A DNA stretch of 64,000 nt from assembly GCA_028386065.3 (NCBI GenBank), contig JAKUCV010003057.1:54247-118246 (forward strand). Reading direction: 5' to 3'. Within the stretch, counting starts at the first letter, position 1, and every line of letters begins with the position of its first letter. The notes beneath the pieces were generated by a model. The model was not told the origin of the DNA. It saw nothing but the letters and a program-made list of their open reading frames with translations, and did no database searches. Position numbers and translations under genes: made by a program. Shown here in pieces: positions 11,048-21,353 of the stretch. The stretch comes from Turnera subulata. Lineage: Eukaryota > Streptophyta > Magnoliopsida > Malpighiales > Passifloraceae.

Positions 11048-11121
11048 ATAACACTCTTTCAGGGTCTTGAACCGGGGGCTTGCCGGATCATCTGACAATT
11101 CTGCTGAATCCTTGAACAAAG
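11048..11121 (+). pseudogene. 74-bp inverted copy of an eIF3a intron-exon junction
   Basis: The plus strand here reads ATAACACTCTTTCAG and then GGTCTTGAACCGG, ending GAATCCTTGAACAAAG. The same series lies on the minus strand of the functional eIF3a gene at about 14,114-14,039: the end of an intron plus the first 61 nt of the exon starting at 14,099. The copy has several substitutions and short indels, and an in-frame stop. Because intron sequence is included, it arose by DNA duplication, not through mRNA. Confidence 0.85.
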
Positions 11122-11949
11122 TAATCTCTGAAGACTATAAAAATCATTCTACAAAAATTATATTTGCTTATATAATTGAGATTTTCCTTAGCAACGCAAT
11201 ATGATTGTGTGTAATGAATTTAAGTCAACTCTGCATCTTGAAAGGCTCGCTACTAGGTACAATAACTCTAAACCAGGGCCTACATCTCAGAGGCCAAGGC
11301 TAAAAGCATTCTCAGTCCTTTCGGCCCATCAAGCTTTGCCCTAACGCAAATTCAACCCAAACGAACACCTAATCATGTTGGGCAAGCCCCAGAATAGAAA
11401 TCTTCAGCAGCACAAAGATTCGTTCGAAGCACAAATCTTGCTTAAACAGAACTGAAGAGCCTGCCACTATCCACCTGGTCGTTCCCTTGAACAGCTCAAC
11501 AATGAACTCAGGCCTCGGAAGATTTAAGTTGTTTTATAATACTTGATATTTCACACCTCTTAGGTTTGTCTAAAATTACTTAATTTTAAATTATATCCTT
11601 GTCATCAAGTAACATGTGAAAAGAAAAAAAGATTAAGTAAAGCATCCCTCAAAACCTATCAATTCAAAACTGAACAGATTTTATCTCATCCACAGAAAAA
11701 CATTAAAAAAAAAAAGACCCACAGAAGGAACAATAACAAATTCTAGTTTTGAGAGCTGCAACTTACATGGTGGAATACTGAACCTTCTACAACACCAGAA
11801 ATGAAAGGAGACCAAAGGAACCAAGAAAACCGGCTATTAGGTCTGCGAAACTGGCATAATTGAAAACAACTTACCAGTATTCTCTAGGGATTTCGGCCAA
11901 TTTATTGGGCATATTCAACAAAATTGCTTATGCATGAATTCATCTTGAC
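11122..11949. other. eIF3a 3' flank, probably including its 3'UTR
   Basis: No coding feature. On the minus strand an AATAAA-type signal (plus 11,901-11,906) lies about 45 nt beyond the eIF3a stop and is a candidate polyadenylation signal. The rest is unassigned. Confidence 0.45.
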
Positions 11950-14900
11950 TCAATTACGTGGCCTAGATGATGACCACCTTGAGGGGCGCCACTTGTCCCC
12001 TGGTGGATTGCGTTCATCAGACCTGGGCCCCCACCGATCAGAGTCAGCAGGAGGCTGCCTGGCTCCACCAGTCCGGCGGTCAGCATCTGGAGGAGGGACC
12101 TGCTTGCTGCCCCACTTGTCAGCCTCCGGAGGGCCCTGCCCAGAGCTTGGAGGGGCCTGCCCTGAGCTCTCCCGCCGAAACCTAGGCACATACTTACCAC
12201 TAGATTGTGCTGGTGCTGCAGTTGTTGCAGCAGCTGTTACCGGAGCAGCAGCTACTGGCTCTGGGCGAGAACCTGCAGAAGGCTCAGAAGCCTTAGTTGG
12301 ACCATCAAGAGATCTCCCGCTCAAGAGAGCCTCTCTCCTTAGCTTCTCCTTTTCTTCCAGTTCGCGCTCCCTCTGTCTCTGCTTTTCAGCTATCTCATCC
12401 AGCTTAGCCTTGCGTTCGGCCTCTTCCCTTTTCCGACTCTCAGCCTCTGCATTTCAGAATGCCAATGAATGAAATATTAGTAAACAAAAATCACAATAGA
12501 GTGGAGGTAAAAGCTGGATGAAGGAAGGTGGATAACAACTTTGGCAAGATGGCAAAAGCTATAGTTTAGAACATCATGGAAGTACAGTAATACTTGCCAA
12601 ATTAAGTTATGCACTTCTCAAAAAAGAACTATGACTATACTGCACAGCCAAGTTAAGCCATGCATTTGTCAAGGTAAATAGGTACCTTCACGCTTACGAG
12701 CTTCTTCCTCTTCGCGTTGCCTTTTGAGTTTCTCCTCCTCGGACAAAACAAACAATATTTTCTTCCTCTTGACCTCCCTCTCTTGCTTCCTAGCTTCAAT
12801 AATTTGCTTGATTCTTTCCTCGCTCTCGGCTCTTCGCCGGGCAAATTCAGACTCCCGTCGGCTCCACACTCTTTCTTCAAATATTTTCTGCAAAGCAAAG
12901 AAAAGTAATATCGGTGTGTGCAAATAATAATATGACATGACAATAAGTTAATTTACATCCTTCCATAACCAGGCAGTTTTGAATCAACCAGAGTACCCAC
13001 CTTGTTTTCCAACATCCGGACTAGTCTATTCTTCACCATGAGGTCACCATCATGACGCTGCCTGCTAAGTTCAATCTCTAGCTGCAGTATCCAACAAATC
13101 AAGAAATTATTAACAAGGAACAACCTTTCTACAGGTCACCAAACAATCAAGTAAAATGGTTCTGGTAGACAATACAACCCATTTCAGTTTGATACACTAA
13201 ACCATGAGAAGTGAAGAAACGTAACTTATGTCCCTATAAAAAGCTTATAAGCTTAAAACTCATTTCAAAGCTGTACACATGTACAGGAAAAAAGGGGTAA
13301 AGTATCACCTGTTGCTCACGTTCATGAAGGGCCTTTTCCTCCACCAACCGATGCTGGAATGCAGCTTCAATCAATGGGGCTGCCTCTTCTCGTTTTGCTC
13401 TCTCCAGATGATCCAATGTCTTAACCAGTTTCTGTAATTTCTTCTCCATTTCTTGTCTCTCTCTGAGCTGCTCATTCAAAGCTCTTTCCACCAATGCTTG
13501 CTTCGTCACTTTCTCCTGAGCACACATAATTGTCAATAGGAACCTCCCTTATCAATAAGTCAAAAGGCAAAATAGATTATAATCTCACCCCTTCCAAGAT
13601 GGGCTTCTTTCCACCCTTTCTTTTACTGCGCTTCTCGGCTTCCTCTAAGAGAGCCTGTGCCTCCTCGAGTTCTCGCTCCTCTATTTCCCTTCGAATCCTC
13701 TGGGTCTTCCTTTGCTCAAACTCAGCCGCAAGTCTCTTCTGCTCTGCCTCTTCTGTTATCTTCTGCAGCCTGAGTCTCCTAGACTCCTCCTCTCGTTCCT
13801 TCAAAACAGTTAGTTTTTATAAGAGTACAGTCATGACAATGGAAAAACTACTAACTACTTCAGCAGATAACACATACCATTTCTAAAAGTTGGCGTTCTT
13901 GCTCTTCTTTTCTCTTTTCAATAATAGATTTCCGTGCAAGTAGCCTTTTGTGCTCCTTATCAACGACCTCTCCCAGTCCAGGTAAAATGTCAGCCAGCTT
14001 TGAAGACTTACTTTCTGGAGGATATACCATGGCCCTTGCTTTGTTCAAGGATTCAGTAAAATTTGTCAGATGATCACGCAATCCCTCCGATTCAAGACCC
14101 TGAAAGAGTGTTACATGCATTAGTGTGAAATCAAACCGCCAACAATATCCTGACAACCAAACAAAGAGAGCCCTTGGCAGGCAATAAACACAAGAAAAGG
14201 TACAATAAGGCCAGGCATAAGGTTCATTGTAAAAACTAAAACTCAATTCAGGAAGTAATGTGAGAAAGCGAGCAAGGGAAATAACGAAAAAGAATGGTAC
14301 TCCAAATAAATATAAAAACACGACAGAACATACCATATTACCGAAAAGTATGACATTCTTCATATGGTCAACTTTCATGGCTATGAAATTATGCTTTACA
14401 GCATCAACAGAAATCTTCTCCACTACAGAAAAATCAAAAAAGGGTATCATCTGAGATACACACTCAATCCTCATTGTCTGATAAACCTGAGATACCTGCA
14501 AAAGCAAACACATCGTATGACCACAAAGAATTAGAATGAAACTACATTACATAACAGTATGAGGGGAGCACACAGTTGTTTACCTGTTGAAGCAACCTCA
14601 AGGTAGCAAGCTTCTCAAGAGAAGGAACATACTGGGATAGTTGCACTTCAGGAACAGAAGAAGCTGAAGCAAGTTTTCCGCCCACTTTTGTGATTTTAGA
14701 CAACAAGGGGTGTACCCTTGCCGCCAGATCCAGAGGAAGAAATTCATGCTCCAAAGAATGATATAGATCTTTTACTTCCTGGGTGGCACAACTCAATACA
14801 CCTTTTGAAACCTGAAAATAATAATCAAATCAGAATCATGACACTGATATCTTACTAGGCGAGAGAAGACAAATAATGAAGGATTCATGAAAATGCATAA

Positions 14901-16819
14901 AAGATCAAATATGCTAAGAACATATATTCAATAGCAGAATGTAAATGAAGACCGCTACCAAAAATCTCAGCTTAAAAGGTAGATGCAGGCGTGTAATTAT
15001 ATAAACAGCTAAACAATTACCTTATGACCACAATAAGTAAAAGAAAAGAGAACGGGAAAAAAAGAAGGCTCGGTAGTTGCAACCTACCAATTCTGACAAA
15101 AGAGATGTTCTTGAAAGCTGCAGAAACAACAAACAAACTATCATGATTAGATGGCATCAAAGCAAAATCCATAACATTATGAGAAACCAGGACTGAGAGC
15201 AAATTACAAGGAGAACATTGCATTACCGCTTCTCTACTTTCGCGTTTGGGGTCTAGATTGAATCCTATAAGATTGGCCATCTTCTTCACATTGCGCTCTT
15301 TCTCATTTTCAAGCTCCAGATGAGACGCACCACGTGAGTGATCATAAGGGGGAACAGCTAGTGCGGCCAAGACAACAGAAGACGCTATCATTTGCAAGTC
15401 CTTTTGCGTCAGGTTCTTATTGAAACTTTTTTGAAGTGAAAAAAGTTTGAACCATGCATAGGCATGATAAAGATGACTGGAAGAAATCCAGAAAATCTCC
15501 GTCAGCTTAGCATAATAAATGACCATTGAGGATGCCTTGGGAGTTTTCTTGACCATGCACATTAAGCCATGAATATCTTCGATGGACCGGAAAGCCTCCT
15601 ACATGGACAAAGCAACGAACAAAAGTGGAAAAGCAATCATGTTCTGTGGACATCATTTCATAACAAAAAAGAATTTTACATATTCAGCTACAGCACAATT
15701 TTAAATCAGTAAATCGTTTTACCTGCCACAATTGAAGCTCTGTAGCAATCTTCAACTGCTCAAAACGAGTGTCAAGATACAGCTGGAGGCTCTCTGGAGC
15801 TGACAGATCAGGTCGGTCCCTCTGGTCTCTGTATTTGTTGAGGTTTGCCAAGTGATTTCTAATGATCTCGCACAGCCGCCTGAACTCAGTAGTCCTCTTG
15901 TACTGCTTGCAGAATTGGAATGCACGATGGGCTGTCATCTAAAGATGCAACTATGAGTTAGCATGAAAGCATGTTATCGCTGCTAAGGTAAAAAGATAAT
16001 ATTGCTAGCCCAAAATCCCTTTAGAGGTAAAAGCTCAAAAAATCCAATCATATCCTAAAATTAAATAATGGGGGCAGTAATACACAACATTCAAGTCGTC
16101 ATCACCCTCTGTGTGTGAGTGTGAGTAATGGACAATGAGAAAGAAATAATAATGAGAAGAAAGTACCGCATAGAGGGTCTCCAACTTGGAGTTGTTCCTG
16201 AGGATTTCGAGGACAGTACGGTAGGTCTCCCAGAGGAACTTGAACCAGGGAGTAACAAGCTCCCGATCAGACCTATCTTTTCCCTTCTCCCCACTGACAT
16301 AGCTGAGCATGAGATCCTCGGGCCGCCTATCGGCCTCAAGATCATCCACATCCAGTGCTTCCTCCAAGGCCAGTGCCTGGCTGCGAGCCTGCTCCGCCCT
16401 CTCGGTGGCGAGATGCATAAAGTACTTAATCACCTCCTCCAAGGAGGTCACGTTCACCTGCTGGCACACAATCCGGTACTGAATCAGCCCGTCCTTGGCG
16501 TACCTCCCCTTGCGTAGGTCCACGCACAGCTCCACGTACTTCATCATTATCTTCTCCAGCGTCTTCTGCCATGCCCTGTATCTCTTCGACGTTATCAAAT
16601 CGTGAAGCGCCTGAAGCGCATCTGCCTTCTGCCCCACATTTATCAGCTCTGACGATCATAATAACCAAACAACAACAATATTATCACTGATAAACCGATT
16701 CCATTCCAAGAAAACACCAAACAACAACGCAGACGCAAACAAAATCAATTACGTATCCGGTTAAGTCACTCACCTTCGGCTCTCTTGAGAGCATTCTCCG
16801 GCTTGGCAAAGGTTACCAT
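11950..16819 (-). CDS. eIF3A: Eukaryotic translation initiation factor 3 subunit A (984 aa, 13 exons)
   Basis: This is the largest scaffold subunit of eIF3, which binds the 40S ribosome and recruits mRNA and the initiator-tRNA complex in the cytoplasm. Exons on the minus strand: 16819-16774, 16648-16167, 15938-15723, 15598-15227, 15117-15088, 14811-14584, 14495-14334, 14099-13878, 13798-13589, 13515-13309, 13081-13001, 12887-12686 and 12446-11950. All have GT-AG borders and phases agree throughout. The protein starts [20 protein letters not shown], and the N-terminal half is the helical PCI-containing region (for example [31 protein letters not shown]). Residues about 560-870 form a long charged coiled coil ([29 protein letters not shown]). 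The tail is Pro/Gly/Arg-rich with DRW-type repeats and ends SSSRPRN. Length matches Arabidopsis eIF3a (about 987 aa). No frameshift or stop interrupts it, so I expect it to be functional. Confidence 0.97.
15088..15117 (-). other. eIF3A: 30-nt microexon of eIF3a
   Basis: Ten codons ([10 protein letters not shown]) between a TGCAG acceptor and a GTAGGT donor. Without it the conserved junction between the exon ending SREA and the exon starting VSKGVLSC would lack a block that Arabidopsis eIF3a has (close to LSRSALLSEL). Reading frame is kept with or without it, so skipping would remove exactly ten residues. Confidence 0.9.
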
Positions 16820-17655
16820 CCCCGCAATCAGTAGTGGCCTCAACTGACGGAGGTTCGCCGCTGTGCTTAGCTCTCAAGGACTTCTCGCCTCTGATAAAAC
16901 CACGCTAGGTTTCGGTTTTGGATATCGCGCACTCTTTTTACTCTCTTTTATTTCCTGCAGTGTTGTTGGATTCGGGTTGGGCTCCTTTTCAGCTTTTTCA
17001 TTTGAGCTTAAGGCCCGATCATGTAGACTAATGCAATTTTCTTTTAACAATAGACTACTTTTGTGCATATTCTTACAATATGAATATTCTTTTTTTCATC
17101 AAAAAAAAAAATATGAATATTCTTTTAAAGTGATTATTATTAAATAATAAAATTAATATGAATTTATGCCAAAATTTTAGTAAATTAATTTATTTTTTAT
17201 TTATTTTGTTGTATTTATTATGTTTCTTCTTTCTAAACATAAATTTAATTTCTTTCAATATATGTTGTTTAATTCAATATATTGTTATAGTTAATTTTAT
17301 ATTTATTTATGATCATTTTTCATACATCATTTTCTTCTTCTTTAATTTAAGGGGTAGCTCAATTATAATATTTACTTTCTATAAGTCAAAATTTCTTAAT
17401 TTTTTATCTTTTAAAAAAATTATATTTTTTTTTTCTATTTTTCTATAGAAAACAAAAAAAATATACCCCTCCTTTATAGGTAACAGCTACTCATGATTAC
17501 ACGTGTGCGCATCCATCCTTGTTTGGGTTGGTTCCGGGCCCAGCCCCCTAGTCCCTTCGTGCCCTCTAAAGCCCAAATCAAAGGGTTTGCCCTATCACAC
17601 TGTATTTCTTGAAAATGTTTTGCATCCAGAGGGAAAAAACAGAGACGCCCCAACA
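16820..17655. promoter_or_regulatory. Divergent intergenic region between eIF3a and RRS1
   Basis: The two start codons face away from each other across 836 bp, which must hold both promoters and both 5'UTRs. The eIF3a side (16,820-16,900) is GC-balanced and UTR-like. The centre (17,090-17,470) is extremely AT-rich. CACGTG (17,500-17,505) is a G-box-type site near RRS1. Shared control is inferred from the layout only. Confidence 0.5.
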
Positions 17656-20333
17656 ATGGATACCCATAATGACTACGAGGTTGACCTAGGCAACCTAGTG
17701 GCATTTGACCCTTTTCACCACTTCCCTTCTGCAAATTCTGCCAGGTTCGTATTATTATGATCCATTTTGTACTCGCTATCTTTGTTGGTTTCCTTTCCAT
17801 GGTTCATGTTTGTTGGTTTGATAAAAAAGCGTTCTTTAGGTCGTTTTTTTTGGGTTAGTTGCTATGCTGTATTGAGATTTTAGTGTGTTTTGTTTTTGGG
17901 CTCTTAATCAGGGAGGAGTTAGTGAGTGAATGTATCAGAAAGGGCACGGAGTTAGTTCAAGAGATTGCAAATAGTCTTTTCAATTTGCCTTCAACTGAAG
18001 ATGTAGATGGCCCAATTGTCAAGTTGCCCCCTCCATCAACCAAACTGCCCCGAGAGAAGCCTGTAAGTTGTTCCATCTATTACAAGCTCGTTTGTTATCG
18101 ACTTGCCACAATCATCTTTGCTGCTAATTTACTGCTAATGTGGTGTGTTTGGACTTGGTTTGCTGGTTCAGTTTCCATAAGCCGTGGATCATGGATCATT
18201 CTGTGCACACAATAATTAAGCGGAGGAACATATTTGCATTGTTTAGGCTAAATTTGATAACAATTGTGCTTCTTCATCTTATCCTCCATGTAGCATATGT
18301 TCCATTTCCCTGTCATTATCTTGCTCGGTATTTGGATGCGTAATTAGATGCTGTCCTAATTTTTATGCAGTTGTAAGGAAATGAAAAAGAGTAGAATGCT
18401 AGATGTAGAACGATGTTGTATTTATCTGGTTGAATTGTGTTTATCCATGGTATTAAAAACTTTCTGGATTTTGATCAAGTACATGACTTGCCAGATGCAT
18501 TGGTTATTGTTGAATTGGCACTTTCCTGTTTGAATAATCTAGGTGATGAAGTTATTAATTATGTTTAACATCTCTCACTATAATTTTATGATTTAATTTC
18601 AGTTACCGAAGCCTAAACCTCCTACAAAGTGGGAATTGTTTGCCAAAGCAAAAGGTGATTATGTTTTATGTATAGACTACTTGTCATTATGGGGTATTAG
18701 AGATAGATTATTGGTTTCTCAGTTGTTGTCCTTTTCCCAAAAAAAAATATATATAGTGAGGAGCTGTTCAATTCAGTTAAATTAAGCTTCTCTGTCTGTT
18801 CAATCTTTAATTTCATCAAAGAAACCTCAAATGTTTGGCTCTGTTGTCTTGATATTGCTGAATGCTGAGTGGAATTGGTTGTATTTCGTTTTTTCTTTCT
18901 TGCAGGCATACAGAAACGTAAGAAAGACAAAGTTGTGTGGGATGAACAAACTGAATCCTGGAAACGTCGATATGGATATGATCGTGTTAATGATGACAAT
19001 GACGTTCCCATCATTGAGGCAAAGATGACTGATGGTAATGATGTGCCAGATTTATTGCTTCTTGAAAGAGACATCTGCCATGAAAGTTCTCATTTATGCT
19101 AATTGGCTTCTTTTTTTTAAGATTCACAAGTTAACATGTATGTTGAAAAATGTGCCTTTGAGCTTTGGGTGTTGTTCATTAGTTTCTTTTTTTTTTTTTT
19201 TCTTATAGAGCCAGGAGAGGATCCTTTTGCAAAGAGAAGATCAGAGAAGAAGAAAAAAGTTGAAAAGCAGGAGAAGAGCCGTCTGCAAAACTTGAAAAAT
19301 GCTGCAAAAGCCGGTGCTTTGCCAAGGTTTTGCCTTTTGATCGCCTTATTTCTCATTAGTACTCTTTTCTTTTTTCTACCATTGCGATGTTTCAAAACTA
19401 TCAACTTTCGCCCCAGCTTCAGATCCCTTCTTTCTTTTAGTTAAATGAACTTTTTCTTTTCTTTTTTCTACCATTGTGATGTTTCAAAACCATCAACTTT
19501 CGTCCGAGCTTCAGATCCCTTCTTTCTTTTAGTTAAATGAACTTTTAGTTTGATGTTTCTATGTATTTCTGTGTTGTTATGAGAACAACCATACGTGAAA
19601 CAGAGGTACTTAAAAAGACATATTATAACTGTCTGATATAAGCTGCGTAAACTCTTTTTTCCATCTGCAGCCATGTTCACCTTGCTGCCACAGCTTTACC
19701 TATAACAGGAACCCAGGCTGCATCAAAGAAACTTACTAAAGATGAATTAGGTAATGTAGCTGGATTAGCTGCTACTGCGACAGCTAGCGGTGGAAAGTTT
19801 GACAAGAAGTTGGCAGGAGAAAAGCCTGCTAAACATGAGGGAAAATTTCGCAAGGTTCGCACTCATCCAGCCATATCTGTGAAATTTGATTAATTTAATA
19901 TCTTATCTATGAAATGGAAGTTTCAACTCTTTTTACTCCTCTGTTTCTTCAGTTTCTACCAGTTGTGGAAGGGTCAGGGATAGGCTCTCAAGAAAGGGAA
20001 CAAACTGATCGAGTTCTGAGCAAATTAATTTCAGCAAATTCACATGACATACTTAACGTTGATAAGGTATGCAGATGGCATCCGGTGCTTGATTAGATTG
20101 CTTTGCTTTTGCGCTGTAAAATTGAACATACTCATTCTAACCGTCTCTATGGAAAATAGGCTGTTAATATGTACAATGTCAAGAAAGAGAAGAAGCGGAG
20201 GTACCAGCAAGGGAAGGCTTTTGTTCCATCAAACAAGCTGAAACCAAATAGCAAACCGATGAAAGCTAATAGAAAACCTATTAAAAAGTCTGTGAAAGGA
20301 GGCTCTTCGTCGAAGAAAGGAAAGGGGAGGTGA
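17656..20333 (+). CDS. RRS1: Ribosome biogenesis regulatory protein homologue RRS1 (336 aa, 8 exons)
   Basis: A nucleolar assembly factor. In yeast, Rrs1 works with Rpf2 to load the 5S RNP (5S rRNA, uL18, uL5) onto pre-60S particles. Exons: 17656-17744, 17912-18062, 18603-18654, 18906-19034, 19209-19326, 19671-19854, 19953-20066 and 20160-20333. All have GT-AG borders and phases join cleanly. Near the N-terminus is [18 protein letters not shown]. The conserved core reads [18 protein letters not shown], then [29 protein letters not shown] and [24 protein letters not shown] follows, and a Lys-rich tail ends KKGKGR, a likely nucleolar signal. The length is near the Arabidopsis homologue (about 318 aa). 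It is intact and divergent from eIF3a. Confidence 0.96.
19366..19550 (+). repeat. 92-bp tandem duplication inside RRS1 intron 5
   Basis: Two copies of a block containing TTCTACCATTG, ATGTTTCAAAAC, CATCAACTTTCG-like and CTTCAGATCCCTTC sequence, 92 bp apart. Few differences suggest a fairly recent duplication. It lies wholly within the intron between exons ending 19,326 and starting 19,671. Confidence 0.9.
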
Positions 20334-20850
20334 CCTCATACTACATAGTGATCAGTCTATTACGAAGTTTTGTGCTAAGGTGCTACCAGAATTCTTTTGG
20401 ATAGAGAGATAACCTTCTTGTATTTTTCCTTTAATTATAAGAAGAATTATACATATATGTAAAACAGAATCTTTAGGTTTTTTGCCATTTGTTGGATTTA
20501 CGGATGAGTAGCATGCAATTTGTGTGTTACAGGTTGTGTGAATATAATTGATAATTTGATCATATAGCGATGCTAATTTTGGAATTCGGAATTCTAAATC
20601 CTTTTATCTTTCTCTATGCACCGTTACACACAATCTGTCGGTTACACGAGGATTCCTTCTTCCTCTTCCTCAAGATTTCTTCCCTACCAATAACAACAGC
20701 CCCAGTTCCTAAAAAAAAATAACAAGTCATAGCAAGAATCCTCTTCTTTCTTCCCTTCCCTCGATCCAGACTCCTACGCCTTTGATTCCTCCCAAGAAAC
20801 CGGCTATGGGGACCCCGGCATTTCCAGGAAATCCAAGAGACCGAGGAATG
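20334..20850. other. RRS1 3' flank and spacer
   Basis: The first 150 bp probably include the RRS1 3'UTR. No other gene is seen before the WAPL fragment. Confidence 0.5.
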
Positions 20851-21085
20851 GTAAGAATTCTTCTTGGTCTTCTTCTTCTTGGTCGGGTTCTTTCTGATGA
20901 CTTCCTCAACTTTTTTGGAGGCGCAAGAGTTCGGAGAGATGATGGAGCACGTAGACGAGGTCAATTTCGCGCTTGATGGGTTGAAGAAGGGCCACTGTGA
21001 GGATGAGGAGGGTTAGCTTGGTGTCTCTCCTAGCGGGGTGGCGGCGCGGCGTAGAGGCGGGTCTTGAGAACTCAAGAGAATGTGT
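20851..21085 (+). pseudogene. WAPL (cohesin release factor) gene fragment, broken
   Basis: One plus frame gives EAQEFGEMMEHVDEVNFALD followed by GLKKG (20,918-20,993), a signature of plant WAPL proteins, which unload cohesin from chromatin. After a frame change it continues VRMRRVSLVSLL and degenerates. Upstream, a Ser/Trp-rich stretch (20,857-20,893) ends in a stop. Only about 70 codons of a protein of some 850 aa are present. A TRIM-like element lies immediately downstream and may have inserted into it. Confidence 0.85.
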
Positions 21086-21205
21086 GTTTTTTTTGGAAAT
21101 TTTTTATTTTTCTATGTTGTTTGAATTTTGAACTTTAATGACCTTTGGGTTTTATAATGGATTCCAAGACCTTCCCCTCCCTTTCCGATGTGGGATTCCG
21201 TCACA

Positions 21206-21323
21206 TTCTCCCCCCACCGAACTCGACGACGCCCTCGTCGTCGAGGGGGCACCCTGCCTACTCCGTCCCCACGGAGCGCTTGGCATGACATCGGAGTTGG
21301 GTCGGGTCGGCTCCGCTACCACT
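21206..21323 (-). other. TRIM internal region with a perfect 10-bp hairpin
   Basis: CTCGACGACG (21,222-21,231) and its exact reverse complement CGTCGTCGAG (21,236-21,245) flank a 4-nt loop. The primer-site-like motif (21,310-21,321) and the polypurine tract (21,206-21,218) bound the interior. No ORF is present. Confidence 0.75.
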
Positions 21324-21353
21324 TGTCACAGGGTCATTACCCTCTCCCCAAAA

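Noticed and set aside
11924..12472. 182-codon plus-strand frame
   Set aside because: It is the antisense of the last eIF3a exon, whose own frame is conserved and spliced correctly.
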